Assembly (NCBI RefSeq): GCF_029029525.1
Contig: NZ_JAKJSC010000001.1
Span: 2,640,987-2,704,986 of the forward strand
DNA: 64,000 bases
Reading direction: 5' to 3'
Source of the DNA: Labilibaculum sp. DW002
Lineage (GTDB): Bacteria; Bacteroidota; Bacteroidia; Bacteroidales; Marinifilaceae
Position numbers and translations under genes: made by a program. Positions 1 through 8,500 of the stretch are shown piece after piece; the first letter of the stretch is position 1; each line of letters opens with the position of its first letter. The notes beneath the pieces were generated by a model, which searched no databases, was not told where the DNA came from, and was given only the letters and a program-made list of their open reading frames with translations.

Positions 1-1423
1 TGTTATTGGCATACGAAGAATCTACTGCAACATATGTTTGCCTCGTATTCTTAACCACTATATTATTAGAAATCCACTCTCCTAAAACATTTCCTTTAGC
101 AGATAAATTAATCGTTTCAACTTCTGAATATTGAAGCGAATCAAAACAAATCTCGCCTTTAACAAATAATTGATTTATTTCATTTTTAGATTCTAACACT
201 CCTGAACCATTTTTCAGAGATAAACTAACCTCCTCTTCAGCATCAACATCTAAATTATCAAAATTGTCTACAGCCTTTAAAGAGATTGAAAACTGATGAT
301 TGCGAATAATAGTGTCTTGTAGGTTCGTAAAGCATATTCGTGATGCACTCACATCAATAAGATGAATCTCTGAACTTAGCTTATTGCTCTGCGAAGAAAA
401 GCCGGAACCAGAATCAAATGTCTTAAAGCCAAGTGCGCTTTCTTTGATATACAACTCAAAATTTTTACCATCAACAATAGGATTAGTGGTATCTAAATAA
501 ACTCTTAACTCAAACTCCCGACTTGTAGCATTAGGAATGTTAATTTGCCCTTCCAAAAATTCCATCCAAATAGAATCGGCATCATGTTGTACGATATTTG
601 GTACAATCTCGTTCTCCTCAGAAAATAAATGAATACCACCAATATTATTATTCCAATTCATTCCATTCTCTGGATTTGAATTGTAAAAAGCCATATTAGA
701 AATTTTAGTTGGTAAATCATCTGTTACTTCAGCAGTTTCTTCAATTTTAAATCGAAAAAATGGAACTGCAACGCTTGGTTCATTTATAGTAGTTTCAATA
801 TTAATTTTCTCAATCGGACTTTGCGATGCTAAAATCTGTGTAAGCTTATCGCTTTCTGGAATTATAGGTTTTCCGCTAATCAACACATCTTTTATATAAA
901 CTGCATCTCCAGCATTAGGGTTATTCATCTTCACTAACACTTGCAAATTGCTACCGTTTAGTTCTCCTTGAGAAACAGTAGTATTGCCCCAATTACCAAT
1001 ATTTTCAGGATTTGTTTCAAAAGGTACTTCATCACCTCCATCCAATTTGTAAAAACACTTGATATATTTATTAGCATTGGTAGAACTACCCGTTTCTGCC
1101 ACATATAATGAAATCTCAACATCAGTAAAAGTCGAAATATCAATAGAAAAGGTTTTCCAAATGGCTTCACCATCACAATCCTTTGCTTCTAAGCGTCCTC
1201 CGCTTGTTGAAATCACTTTTATGTAATCGCTCTCATCAGTCAAAGAACAATTCTCTGTACTTAAAGTCCAGTCAATAATTCCTGCCATATCGGAACCACC
1301 GCCCCAATAACCTTTCCCTGTTTCTTCAGCAAAATTATCCCTCCAAACATCTTCCGCATACAACCAACTACTGTTCAACAGGAAAACCATTAAAAACAAT
1401 TTAACGCAAAGAGTTTTTTTCAT
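1..1423 (-). CDS. Partial secreted protein with signal peptide; C-terminus beyond the window edge
   Basis: An open frame starts at the ATG at 1421-1423 on the - strand and runs off the left edge (about 474 codons visible). It begins with a clear signal peptide (MKKT, then a hydrophobic core LFLMVFLLNSSW, cleavage near LYA-ED). The first 200 residues have the look of a beta-sandwich domain of exported Bacteroidota proteins (segments such as WSGGG-like turns, NANKYIKCFYKLDGG, VYIKDVLISG). An AAAAGGA stretch lies 7-13 nt upstream of the start. Large size and repeated beta-rich domains suggest a cell-surface or type IX-secreted protein, but the C-terminal sorting signal is outside the window. Function is not recognised. 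Confidence 0.75.
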   Translation of the reverse strand, partial: MKKTLCVKLFLMVFLLNSSWLYAEDVWRDNFAEETGKGYWGGGSDMAGIIDWTLSTENCSLTDESDYIKVISTSGGRLEAKDCDGEAIWKTFSIDISTFTDVEISLYVAETGSSTNANKYIKCFYKLDGGDEVPFETNPENIGNWGNTTVSQGELNGSNLQVLVKMNNPNAGDAVYIKDVLISGKPIIPESDKLTQILASQSPIEKINIETTINEPSVAVPFFRFKIEETAEVTDDLPTKISNMAFYNSNPENGMNWNNNIGGIHLFSEENEIVPNIVQHDADSIWMEFLEGQINIPNATSREFELRVYLDTTNPIVDGKNFELYIKESALGFKTFDSGSGFSSQSNKLSSEIHLIDVSASRICFTNLQDTIIRNHQFSISLKAVDNFDNLDVDAEEEVSLSLKNGSGVLESKNEINQLFVKGEICFDSLQYSEVETINLSAKGNVLGEWISNNIVVKNTRQTYVAVDSSYANN

Positions 1424-1516
1424 GGAAAAATCCTTTTAAATTTGATTCACTTAATTAACCAAAGTGAATTTAACTATAATTAAATTTATAATCAAAATTT
1501 TAAACTGAATTATGTT

Positions 1517-2506
1517 ATGAAGATTGCTGTAGTAGGCGCCACAGGTTTAGTGGGACAAAAAATTCTTGATGTACTGACAGAAAGAAATTTCCCTATTGAT
1601 GAATTGTACCCCGTTGCAAGTGAAAGATCTGTAGGTAAGGAGATTGTATTTAATGGAAAAAAATACAAAGTTATCAGTATGATGGACGCAATTAATTTAA
1701 AACCACAAATTGCAATCTTCTCAGCTGGTGGAGACACCTCTTCAAAATGGGCTCCTGAATTCGAAAAAGCAGGGACTTTCGTTGTTGATAATTCATCAGC
1801 TTGGCGAATGCATCCTGAAAAAAAATTAATCGTTCCGGAAATTAATGCTTCAGAACTTAGTGTTGATGATAAAATTATTGCCAACCCTAACTGTTCAACT
1901 ATACAAATGGTTGTAGCTTTAGCTCCTTTACACAAAAAGTACAAAATTAAACGTTTGATTATTTCAACTTATCAATCGATTAGTGGTACAGGTGTTAAGG
2001 CTGTTGAACAACTTGATAATGAAAGAGCAGGTATTGACGGAGAAATGGCTTACCCATATCCTATAGATAAAAACTGCTTACCTCATTGTGATGTATTTGA
2101 AGACAATGCTTACACAAAAGAGGAAATGAAATTGATTAATGAGACTAGAAAAATTCTTTGTGATGATTCTATTCGAATTACGGCAACAGCCGTTCGTGTT
2201 CCTGTTGTTGGTGGTCACTCTGAGTCTGTAAATATTGAGTTTGAAAAGGATTTTGATTTGGATGAACTAAAGAACCTTCTTTCAGAATCAGAAGGTGTTA
2301 TTCTTCAGGATGAACCGGAAAAGAATATTTATCCAATGCCTAAATTTGCTCACGAACAAGATGAAGTCTTTGTTGGACGAATTCGTCGTGATTTCTCAAA
2401 CCCAAACAGTTTAAACATGTGGATTGTTGCAGATAACCTGCGTAAAGGTGCTGCTACCAATGCGATTCAAATTGCTGAATACCTCAGCAAAAACCAATTA
2501 GTATAA
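1517..2506 (+). CDS. asd: Aspartate-semialdehyde dehydrogenase
   Basis: The 329-residue product catalyses NADPH-dependent reduction of aspartyl phosphate to aspartate semialdehyde, the branch point of lysine/diaminopimelate, threonine and methionine synthesis, in the cytosol. The NADP-binding loop GATGLVG is at residues 7-13. The catalytic cysteine is C126 in NPNCST, the substrate-binding YQSISGTG follows at 152-159, and the active-site histidine is H234 in GGHSES. Length is normal for the family. The gene stands alone, divergent from the exported protein to its left, and is closed by a strong intrinsic terminator. It is a core gene and marks the left part of the window as chromosomal backbone. 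Confidence 0.97.
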   Translation: MKIAVVGATGLVGQKILDVLTERNFPIDELYPVASERSVGKEIVFNGKKYKVISMMDAINLKPQIAIFSAGGDTSSKWAPEFEKAGTFVVDNSSAWRMHPEKKLIVPEINASELSVDDKIIANPNCSTIQMVVALAPLHKKYKIKRLIISTYQSISGTGVKAVEQLDNERAGIDGEMAYPYPIDKNCLPHCDVFEDNAYTKEEMKLINETRKILCDDSIRITATAVRVPVVGGHSESVNIEFEKDFDLDELKNLLSESEGVILQDEPEKNIYPMPKFAHEQDEVFVGRIRRDFSNPNSLNMWIVADNLRKGAATNAIQIAEYLSKNQLV

Positions 2507-2514
2507 AACACAGG

Positions 2515-2551
2515 AAAGGCCAATAAAATTAGTATTTATTGGCCTTTTTTT
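2515..2551 (+). terminator. Intrinsic terminator of asd
   Basis: A perfect 13-bp stem (AAAGGCCAATAAA at 2515-2527 with its complement at 2535-2547), a 7-nt loop and a run of T to 2551 lie 9 nt after the asd stop codon. Confidence 0.93.
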
Positions 2552-2617
2552 ATTTTACGAAGGATTGGTAAATAATAAACACTACGGATATTCGCATCCA
2601 CTATTCTTTAATATCAC

Positions 2618-3844
2618 TTAGTCCATCAGATTTGAATAATCCTGATAAAGATAATCGTTATAAGGAAAACGTGCAGAATGAATTTCTTTAACCATATCGT
2701 ACACTTTCTCTTTAAATTCCTCAACATTTTCTTTTTCTTTAGCTGAGATAAATAGACATGGCGTATCACCTTTAGCAACCCACATTTTCTTCAACTCATC
2801 AAGACTGTAGTTTTCTCTCAGCTTCGGGGTTAAATCATCTTCATCCTTTTTCACATAGCTAAAAGCATCAATTTTGTTGAAAACCAAGAAAGTTGGTTTT
2901 TCCTTTTTATCGATTTCTGCCATCGTTTCGTTCACCACATTAATGTGATCTTCGAAATTAGGATGAGAAATATCAACAACATGAAGAATAACATCAGCCT
3001 CACGCACCTCATCAAGTGTAGACTTGAATGATTCAACTAAATTGTGAGGTAGTTTTCTAATAAAACCAACTGTATCGGCAAGCAAGAAGGGGACATTTTG
3101 TATCACAACCTTTCTAACCGTAGTATCTAATGTTGCAAAAAGCTTATTCTCAGCAAAAACATCCGATTTACTCAAAACATTCATCAATGTTGATTTCCCA
3201 ACATTGGTATACCCCACCAAGGCAACACGAACCATTTTATCACGGTTCTTACGCTGAACAGTCTTTTGCTTATCTATTTTCTTAAGATCTTCTTTAAGTT
3301 TAGAAATCTTATCCAAAATAATACGACGGTCAGTTTCAATCTGGGTTTCACCAGGTCCGCGCATTCCAATTCCACCACGCTGACGCTCAAGGTGAGTCCA
3401 AAGTCGTGTCAATCGAGGCAATAGATACTGATATTGTGCCAGTTCAACCTGAGTTTTTGCATTTGCAGTTTGAGCTCGACTAGCAAAAATGTCCAGAATC
3501 AAATTTGTTCTATCAAGAATTTTACGCTTCAGTTCACGCTCAATATTTCTCAGTTGAGATGGTGTCAATTCATCATCAAAAATAACCAAGCTAATTTCTG
3601 GATTATCATTAAGATATTGTGCAATCTCTTCAAGTTTACCAGTACCAACAAAAGTTTTAGGATTCGATCGTTGTAATTTCTGAGTAAAACGTTTCATCGT
3701 TTTTGCTCCTGCAGTTAAGGCAAGAAAATCTAATTCATCAAGATATTCTTTCACCATAACTTCGGTCATGCCCTGAGATTGGTCTACAATACCAATCAAA
3801 ATTGCTTTTTCCGATTCTATTTTATTTTTAAGGAAATCTCCCAT
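2618..3844 (-). CDS. hflX: GTPase HflX (ribosome-associated)
   Basis: HflX is a 50S-associated GTPase/ATPase that splits stalled or stress-inactivated ribosomes. The protein shows the family's N-terminal HflX domain with the glycine-rich RGGIGMRGPGETQIE segment, a coiled-coil linker, and the G domain: G1 GYTNVGKS, G3 DTVGF, G4 NKID and G5 SAKE. I place the start at the ATG at 3842-3844 (MGDFLKNK), because the extra 16 residues from the upstream ATG at 3892 (MIYKGTLAFCF) do not resemble the family. It lies convergent to asd and downstream of the tonB-like gene, from which it is separated by a terminator, so it is probably its own unit. Confidence 0.95.
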   Translation of the reverse strand: MGDFLKNKIESEKAILIGIVDQSQGMTEVMVKEYLDELDFLALTAGAKTMKRFTQKLQRSNPKTFVGTGKLEEIAQYLNDNPEISLVIFDDELTPSQLRNIERELKRKILDRTNLILDIFASRAQTANAKTQVELAQYQYLLPRLTRLWTHLERQRGGIGMRGPGETQIETDRRIILDKISKLKEDLKKIDKQKTVQRKNRDKMVRVALVGYTNVGKSTLMNVLSKSDVFAENKLFATLDTTVRKVVIQNVPFLLADTVGFIRKLPHNLVESFKSTLDEVREADVILHVVDISHPNFEDHINVVNETMAEIDKKEKPTFLVFNKIDAFSYVKKDEDDLTPKLRENYSLDELKKMWVAKGDTPCLFISAKEKENVEEFKEKVYDMVKEIHSARFPYNDYLYQDYSNLMD

Positions 3845-4011
3845 CTTATCAATTTGCAAAAAACAAAAGGCTAAAGTGCCTTTATAAATCATGATTTCCG
3901 TTCTTGAAATAGACTTTACAATCTATATTCAAAACAAATACAATTAGCAAAGTACGGAAATTATCGGCCAAAAATAAACAATATTAAACAAAGCATTAGC
4001 CAATTGGTCAT

Positions 4012-4042
4012 AAAAAAAGAGGCTCTGAAAAATCAGAGCCTC
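4012..4042 (-). terminator. Intrinsic terminator of the tonB-like gene
   Basis: A perfect 10-bp stem (GAGGCTCTGA at 4019-4028 with 4033-4042), AAAA loop, followed on the - strand by seven T (4018 down to 4012). It lies 27 nt after the tonB-like stop codon. Confidence 0.93.
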
Positions 4043-4068
4043 ATATATCGAATACAAAATGTATCAGC

Positions 4069-4752
4069 TTATTGTAACTGGAAATTGATCGGTACAGTAT
4101 AAGATACTTTTACAGCTTTACCACGTTGCTTACCTGGCTTCCACTTAGGCATCTTGTTGATTACACGAACAGCTTCTTTATCCAATGAAGGATCGACACC
4201 ACGTACAACGCGAATTTGTTCAACTTTACCAACTTTATTCACTACGAAATTTACGTATACACGTCCGGTAATACCATTCTCTTGTGCAATAACAGGATAC
4301 TTAATCGATCTGGCAATCCATTTTTGTAACTCAAGGTCTCCACCTGGAAACTCAGGCATATCCTCTACAATTACAAAGACTTGTTGCTCATCTTCTTCCT
4401 CTGTTTCCTCCACAACTTGAATCTCAATATCTTCGTCCATATCGGCTTCAGAATCTTCAATCTCAAGTTCGTCATCAATTTCTTCATCGTTGTCCACAAT
4501 GTTCAAAACGTCAGCAACCTTAGGAGCTGGTGGTGGTGGTGGTGGTGGCTTAACAGGCTCTTGACGAGTAATAGGAATAATTTCCTCCTCAGCCTGGATT
4601 TCTTGCTCTGTCTCCAACACAGTGGCTTCACTTGTATCAACTCGCCACTCAAAGGCTAGAAATACAATAGCAAGAGTAAGAGCCAGACCAATCTCTAGAA
4701 AAAGACCTCTCTTATTCTCCAGATCTGCTTTTTGTGACTTCTTAACTTCCAT
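4069..4752 (-). CDS. TonB-family energy transducer
   Basis: This 227-residue inner-membrane protein would couple proton-motive force to outer-membrane TonB-dependent transporters. It has one N-terminal membrane anchor (about residues 17-36, LFLEIGLALTLAIVFLAF), a PPPPPPP stretch (about 70-76), a very acidic linker (about 88-125), and a C-terminal TonB domain (about 140-227) containing YPVIAQENGITGRVYVNFVV and ending VPINFQLQ. Length and order match Bacteroidota TonBs. No exbB/exbD neighbours are present. It is a single-gene unit bounded by its own candidate promoter and terminator. Confidence 0.93.
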   Translation of the reverse strand: MEVKKSQKADLENKRGLFLEIGLALTLAIVFLAFEWRVDTSEATVLETEQEIQAEEEIIPITRQEPVKPPPPPPPAPKVADVLNIVDNDEEIDDELEIEDSEADMDEDIEIQVVEETEEEDEQQVFVIVEDMPEFPGGDLELQKWIARSIKYPVIAQENGITGRVYVNFVVNKVGKVEQIRVVRGVDPSLDKEAVRVINKMPKWKPGKQRGKAVKVSYTVPINFQLQ

Positions 4753-4786
4753 AGTTTTCTTTTAATTTTCTAGTAAATTCAGCGTT

Positions 4787-4818
4787 TAAAAGTAGGTATT
4801 TCAATTCTATAATCAAAA
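4787..4818 (-). promoter_or_regulatory. Candidate promoter of the tonB-like gene
   Basis: On the - strand TTG (4816-4814) is followed after 19 nt by TACTTTTA (4794-4787), close to the Bacteroidota TTG / TAnnTTTG consensus, about 35 nt upstream of the start codon. Confidence 0.45.
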
Positions 4819-5228
4819 TTCTTTTCGATCAGAGAATTAAATTGAGGCCTAAAGATATAAAAATTACAAGCAAACTGTTTTTCCTAGGCAATAAAATTGA
4901 TTCTCAGCACGTAAACGTTTGAGAAAACAAGATTAAAGTAGGAAGTTATTGGTAATTTCTATTTGGATAAAACCTCTGTGTATAAATGAACTATAAACTT
5001 AGTCCATTTTTTCTTTATAGCCAATCTAAATTGTATTTTATTACAAAAGTAGAGTGAAAAATCCATTGTGTCCGAACTCATCCTACCTATACACACACTA
5101 TACATTGCTACCAATCAATTGTCTATTGACAAACAATTTTCGAACTAAAATAGATTCTTCACTCTTCATTCCTTTACGTACTAATTAAAAAAATGTTTGG
5201 CTTTCTAAAAATTCCATCGTATTATTTT
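4819..5228. other. Intergenic stretch without recognisable gene
   Basis: About 400 AT-rich bases between the tonB-like promoter and the tRNA promoter. I see no coding frame with a credible start, no RNA motif and no strong hairpin in it. Confidence 0.5.
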
Positions 5229-5257
5229 TTGAGATGTGCAATTTTCATCTATATTTG
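5229..5257 (+). promoter_or_regulatory. Promoter of the tRNA-Ala gene
   Basis: TTG (5229-5231), 18 nt, then TATATTTG (5250-5257), a full match to the Bacteroidota TAnnTTTG -7 element, about 84 nt upstream of the tRNA. Confidence 0.75.
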
Positions 5258-5340
5258 CAGTCCTGTTGAGGAATAGGCCCATTCTAATCTCTTTGGTTAG
5301 ATGAGTATATTTATTCTTGTACATATTAAGAATACCTCAC

Positions 5341-5414
5341 GGGGGATTAGCTCAGTTGGCTAGAGCGTTTGACTGGCAGTCAAGAGGTCAGCGGTTCGAT
5401 TCCGATATTCTCCA
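5341..5414 (+). tRNA. tRNA-Ala (anticodon GGC)
   Basis: A 74-nt cloverleaf can be folded: acceptor GGGGGAT / ATTCTCC, D arm GCTC-loop-GAGC, anticodon arm TTTGA-CTGGCAG-TCAAG with anticodon GGC, T arm AGCGG-TTCGATT-CCGAT, discriminator A at 5414. The 3' CCA is not encoded (the next bases are CAT). One base pair of the T stem is a G-A mismatch, where CCGCT would be expected. The gene is the last backbone feature before the accessory region and could be an integration site, although I could not find a second copy of its 3' end. Confidence 0.93.
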
Positions 5415-5427
5415 CATTGAAGATAAG

Positions 5428-5461
5428 GCGTTTGCGGGCTTCCACCGTAGGCGCTTTTTTT
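5428..5461 (+). terminator. Intrinsic terminator of the tRNA-Ala gene
   Basis: A 10-bp stem including G-T pairs (5428-5437 with 5445-5454), loop GCTTCCA, then seven T (5455-5461), starting 13 nt after the tRNA. Confidence 0.85.
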
Positions 5462-5577
5462 ATGCTTCGCAAACAAATTCGCAAACACAACATCCTTATT
5501 TTTTTTCAAATTATAATATTGCTCTTTAATTAGGAGCTAATTTTCTCTACACTATAGAATGTATTGTAATTTTCTGT
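5462..5577. other. Short non-coding spacer after the tRNA terminator
   Basis: No gene is seen here. The stretch leads directly into the first GGTTTACA-rich direct repeat. Confidence 0.5.
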
Positions 5578-5698
5578 GTAAACCTGTAAACCTACCACAC
5601 TACAAGCTACATATCAACACCTTACGGTTTACATTCATGGTTTACAAGGTTTACACCATTTGTTAACCAACTGATTTTCATGGGGTGTTTGGTTTACA
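5578..5698 (+). repeat. GGTTTACA-rich direct repeat, copy 1 (121 bp)
   Basis: The copy starts with GTAAACCTGTAAACC and ends with GGGTGTTTGGTTTACA. Between them are further GGTTTACA boxes, two of them in tandem at 5638-5656. A second copy of exactly the same length lies at 6376-6496 in the same orientation. Box clusters of this kind resemble iterons or multi-site operators. Confidence 0.85.
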
Positions 5699-5789
5699 TG
5701 ACTTTATAGATTTTTAACTCATGTGGTTCAATTCACTGCTGTAAATAAGCTTATTCTTTATAATACACCTATGAAAAATCGCACATTTA

Positions 5790-6164
5790 CTAATCAGGAA
5801 GCTTTAACCAACCAGCAGGAGGTGCATTTTTTAGAACAGATGGTACGGGATTGCCAATTAACATTTTTGATTTACTTGGTGCGTCTGGAAGAAAAATCAC
5901 AAAAAATCTTTTAGAAATTAACGTGTTTTGCATATGATTTACAATGACTCCACCTCTGTACTCAACATTTTTATATTTAAACTCATAATGCGCAGTTGGA
6001 GCTGAATGATGATCATCAACAAATTTTGTAATTGTCCCAATCGTATATATACCTTCTTTCGTTAATCGACTTCTTTGATATAAATCTTTTACACCAAAAA
6101 AGATGAAACATGTAATGGCCAATCCCACTATTACAATCATTATTTGTTTTTCATTAATTTCCAT
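5790..6164 (-). CDS. Small membrane-anchored protein, DUF3592-like
   Basis: A 124-residue protein with one N-terminal membrane segment (about residues 8-25, IMIVIVGLAITCFIFFGV) and a small beta-rich extracytoplasmic domain (GTITKF, HYEFKYKNVEYRGGV, FFVIFLPDAPSKSKMLIGN), the arrangement seen in DUF3592-type proteins. It lies alone between the two 121-bp GGTTTACA repeats and is transcribed against its neighbours, so it may travel with the repeats. The precise function is unknown. Confidence 0.6.
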   Translation of the reverse strand: MEINEKQIMIVIVGLAITCFIFFGVKDLYQRSRLTKEGIYTIGTITKFVDDHHSAPTAHYEFKYKNVEYRGGVIVNHMQNTLISKRFFVIFLPDAPSKSKMLIGNPVPSVLKNAPPAGWLKLPD

Positions 6165-6375
6165 AAGTGTTGAATTTATAATTTACACCAGAACCAACTC
6201 CCTGCATTATTAGATGGTATAACAAAGCAGTTATAAAATATTTCTTGACCTATTAACATTCCAAAGACATGTTCCTTCCAAGATCAGGTACAGGACACAA
6301 TTCTTTAACAAATAGATAGGGTATAATATTACTAAAACTATTTCTTGTATATATTTTGTTTTTCTGTTTTTCATT

Positions 6376-6496
6376 GTAAACCTGTAAACCACTGCCACTA
6401 CAAATTGTATTACAATACATTAAGGGTTTACATTGAAGTTTACAAGGTTTACATCAATTCTTAATTGATTGATTTTCATAGGGTGTTTGGTTTACA
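6376..6496 (+). repeat. GGTTTACA-rich direct repeat, copy 2 (121 bp)
   Basis: Same length, same terminal boxes and same orientation as copy 1, at an offset of 798 bp. The outer boxes are almost identical, whereas the middle has diverged. Confidence 0.85.
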
Positions 6497-6584
6497 CAAG
6501 TTTTACTGAATAGAAACATTATCAAATTTTATTGAAACTTATCTTAGAAAAAAGTAAGCATTTAATAATGAGTTGTTAATTTTA

Positions 6585-6615
6585 CATAGTAAAGATGACA
6601 ATTATCTTTACTATG
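6585..6615. promoter_or_regulatory. 12-bp perfect inverted repeat, operator-like
   Basis: CATAGTAAAGAT (6585-6596) and its exact reverse complement (6604-6615) flank a 7-nt spacer, 47 nt upstream of the next gene. No T run follows, so an operator or RNA hairpin is more likely than a terminator. Confidence 0.6.
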
Positions 6616-6662
6616 ATAATAATAATATTCCACAAAGGGTATGATTGATTAATAATTACAGC

Positions 6663-7037
6663 ATGAAAATATTAGATCGCTTTTTCTATTTTTTATATTC
6701 TTTCTCAAGAAAACATAGAGATACAACTGATCACATAGGAGCAAATGTTTTACTAATAAGCATACTCCTAACATTTAATTTATTAAGTATTTTAAATTTG
6801 ATTGATATTCTTAGTGAACTAACAATAAGAACTCCAAAGTTGATCGTTCTTATTTTACTATTAATAATTTATGGAGTTTGCTCTATTTATTTTTATCAAA
6901 AAAAGAAATACCTCAAAATAATCTATACATACGGTAGAAAAAGGATTAATCGAAGAGTTAATATAGTCCTAACATTGTATGTTTTCATTAGCCTAATATC
7001 AATTTTTATAGTTGGATTTATTAGACTACTCATTTAA
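6663..7037 (+). CDS. Small integral membrane protein of unknown function
   Basis: A 124-residue protein from the ATG at 6663 (an in-frame TTG at 6645 would add six residues and is less likely). Three hydrophobic segments are visible (about residues 27-48, 54-76 and 100-122), separated by a basic loop (YQKKKYLKI, GRKRINRRV). I do not recognise a family. It is the first of a run of four + strand genes for membrane or exported proteins with short gaps, preceded by the inverted repeat at 6585-6615, so the group may be one operon. Confidence 0.6.
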   Translation: MKILDRFFYFLYSFSRKHRDTTDHIGANVLLISILLTFNLLSILNLIDILSELTIRTPKLIVLILLLIIYGVCSIYFYQKKKYLKIIYTYGRKRINRRVNIVLTLYVFISLISIFIVGFIRLLI

Positions 7038-7058
7038 ACCAATCATCAATACAAATTC

Positions 7059-7334
7059 ATGTTCAAGTACATACTAATTACCTTAGGAGCTATATGCTTG
7101 CTTAGTGCTTTCTTTTTTGTTTACAAATGGTATTCATCATATGCTAAATTTAAACGAAAAACCTTAACGGATATCCTTTTAAAGGGACATTATCGCCCAA
7201 TGCATATAGACCCTAAAGAATCTAATTTTAATCAGGCCCAAACTAAAACTTTAAATACTTGGATATATCTTATTTACGTAGCTATGGTAATCGGATTTAT
7301 TTTAGCAATGACTTTTAAAGCGATGAAATTATAA
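7059..7334 (+). CDS. Small membrane protein with two predicted segments
   Basis: A 91-residue protein with an N-terminal membrane segment (about residues 4-24) and a C-terminal one (about 68-87), joined by a basic, polar loop (FKRKTLTDILLKGHYRPMHIDP). It starts 21 nt after the preceding gene. No family is recognised. A 36-codon open frame encoding a third hydrophobic helix overlaps its 3' end in another frame, so the gene may once have been longer. Confidence 0.55.
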   Translation: MFKYILITLGAICLLSAFFFVYKWYSSYAKFKRKTLTDILLKGHYRPMHIDPKESNFNQAQTKTLNTWIYLIYVAMVIGFILAMTFKAMKL

Positions 7335-7429
7335 ATAGCTTTTCAAATGAAACAATTTATAGAACTATTGGATTGATATTCTTCACACTCGTTGTTTCAA
7401 TTATATATTTAAAGGAATACTTATTCTAA
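7319..7429 (+). pseudogene. Possible frameshifted 3' remnant of the preceding membrane-protein gene
   Basis: An open frame without ATG, GTG or TTG start, encoding a charged stretch (DEIINSFSNETIYRT) followed by a hydrophobic helix (IGLIFFTLVVSIIYL) and KEYLF-stop. It overlaps the end of the 91-residue gene in another frame. The coding-like composition suggests that one frameshift separated it from the gene upstream, but it may also be chance. Confidence 0.25.
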
Positions 7430-7446
7430 GCTAAGAAATCAATTTT

Positions 7447-7821
7447 ATGAACCTCTACACCTACTGGTATTTTATTGTTTATAGTATATATGAACGGTTT
7501 AGCCACGATAAGCATTTCGATATATTTGCAACAGCATTTTTTAGTGTTTTTACAGGTTTTCTTGTTATTGGAATTATTGGCATAACACTAGCCTTTCTAA
7601 ATATTGAAGGCGTTGTTCTTAATTCTAAAGGAGCTGTAATCACAGGCCTTCCTATTTTGCTTGGAAATTTTATTTTTTTCAACCAAAAAGATCGACAAAT
7701 CAGGCTTCATGAAGTATTTAAAAAAAATAGAAGTGCTAAAAAAGACATTCTTTCTGTTTTGATGACAATAGCATCAATTATAATTTTTGTAATAGCAGCA
7801 CGATTGAATATGGAAAATTAG
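7447..7821 (+). CDS. Small integral membrane protein of unknown function
   Basis: A 124-residue protein with three hydrophobic stretches (about residues 28-50, 60-78 and 102-119) and a basic segment with repeated lysine/arginine between the last two (FNQKDRQIRLHEVFKKNRSAKK). It belongs to the same run of small membrane proteins as its two upstream neighbours. No family is recognised. Confidence 0.55.
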   Translation: MNLYTYWYFIVYSIYERFSHDKHFDIFATAFFSVFTGFLVIGIIGITLAFLNIEGVVLNSKGAVITGLPILLGNFIFFNQKDRQIRLHEVFKKNRSAKKDILSVLMTIASIIIFVIAARLNMEN

Positions 7822-7886
7822 TTTAGAAAAAGATCCTTGTTTGCCGCAACTAAGGAATACAAATATAAATTATCACCCCACTAAAA

Positions 7887-8480
7887 ATGAAACAATTAAT
7901 AATAATCCTCTTATTGATAATTCTTGCAAATCACAGTAAAGCAAAAGACAAACCGATACCAAAAATGTCGTTTGAACAGATATTGACTAAGATCATTCCC
8001 AATGATCACATTGACTACTGGGAATATCGAAACTATGATTACATAGAATCAACAACAGAAGTAATATTCAGCAAAGGAATTAAACCAGCAAGCATTGCTA
8101 TTCCAGATATCAAAATAAGTTCAAGTTTTAGAGAAGGATGTCATCCTACAATGTGTTTCGATTACATAGCAACTGTTGAAGACGGTAAAACTTATTACAT
8201 CGATGAAACAAAAGAGGTTTGTGACTTCGTTGGCAAAATAGATAATCTTGAAGAAGGTCTATTTTTAAGATATATTATTGCTCCAGAATATTATTCGATT
8301 AACGAGGAAGGAGAATCAACTGGCATGTACAATTTGAACAAACAAGAAATCACTTTTATTCTGCTAAAAGATGAATTTACCCATCCCAAATTAGTTGGAC
8401 AATACAAAATTAGCATCAACAGAACTACACACGAATTATCTATTAATAGAATTGAGACATACTACCAGGAGGAGCTTTAA
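7887..8480 (+). CDS. Exported protein of unknown function
   Basis: A 197-residue protein with an N-terminal signal peptide (MKQLIIILLLIILANHSKA-KD). The mature part has three cysteines (CHPTMCFDY and EVCDF) and is rich in aromatic residues and acidic turns, consistent with a small beta-structured periplasmic protein. It ends the run of four + strand genes. I do not recognise a family. The 93-bp element R1 begins 20 nt after its stop codon. Confidence 0.55.
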   Translation: MKQLIIILLLIILANHSKAKDKPIPKMSFEQILTKIIPNDHIDYWEYRNYDYIESTTEVIFSKGIKPASIAIPDIKISSSFREGCHPTMCFDYIATVEDGKTYYIDETKEVCDFVGKIDNLEEGLFLRYIIAPEYYSINEEGESTGMYNLNKQEITFILLKDEFTHPKLVGQYKISINRTTHELSINRIETYYQEEL

Positions 8481-8500
8481 TTATTCTGTGTAAAAATAAG

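Noticed and set aside
1441-1500. Promoter for asd
   Set aside because: TAAATTTA at 1481 could be a -7 box, but no TTG lies at a suitable distance.
4381-4659. Reading frame rich in tryptophan opposite the tonB-like gene
   Set aside because: It is the antisense of the proline and acidic linker and has no independent support.
5317-5529. Reading frame across the tRNA-Ala gene
   Set aside because: It covers the tRNA and its terminator.
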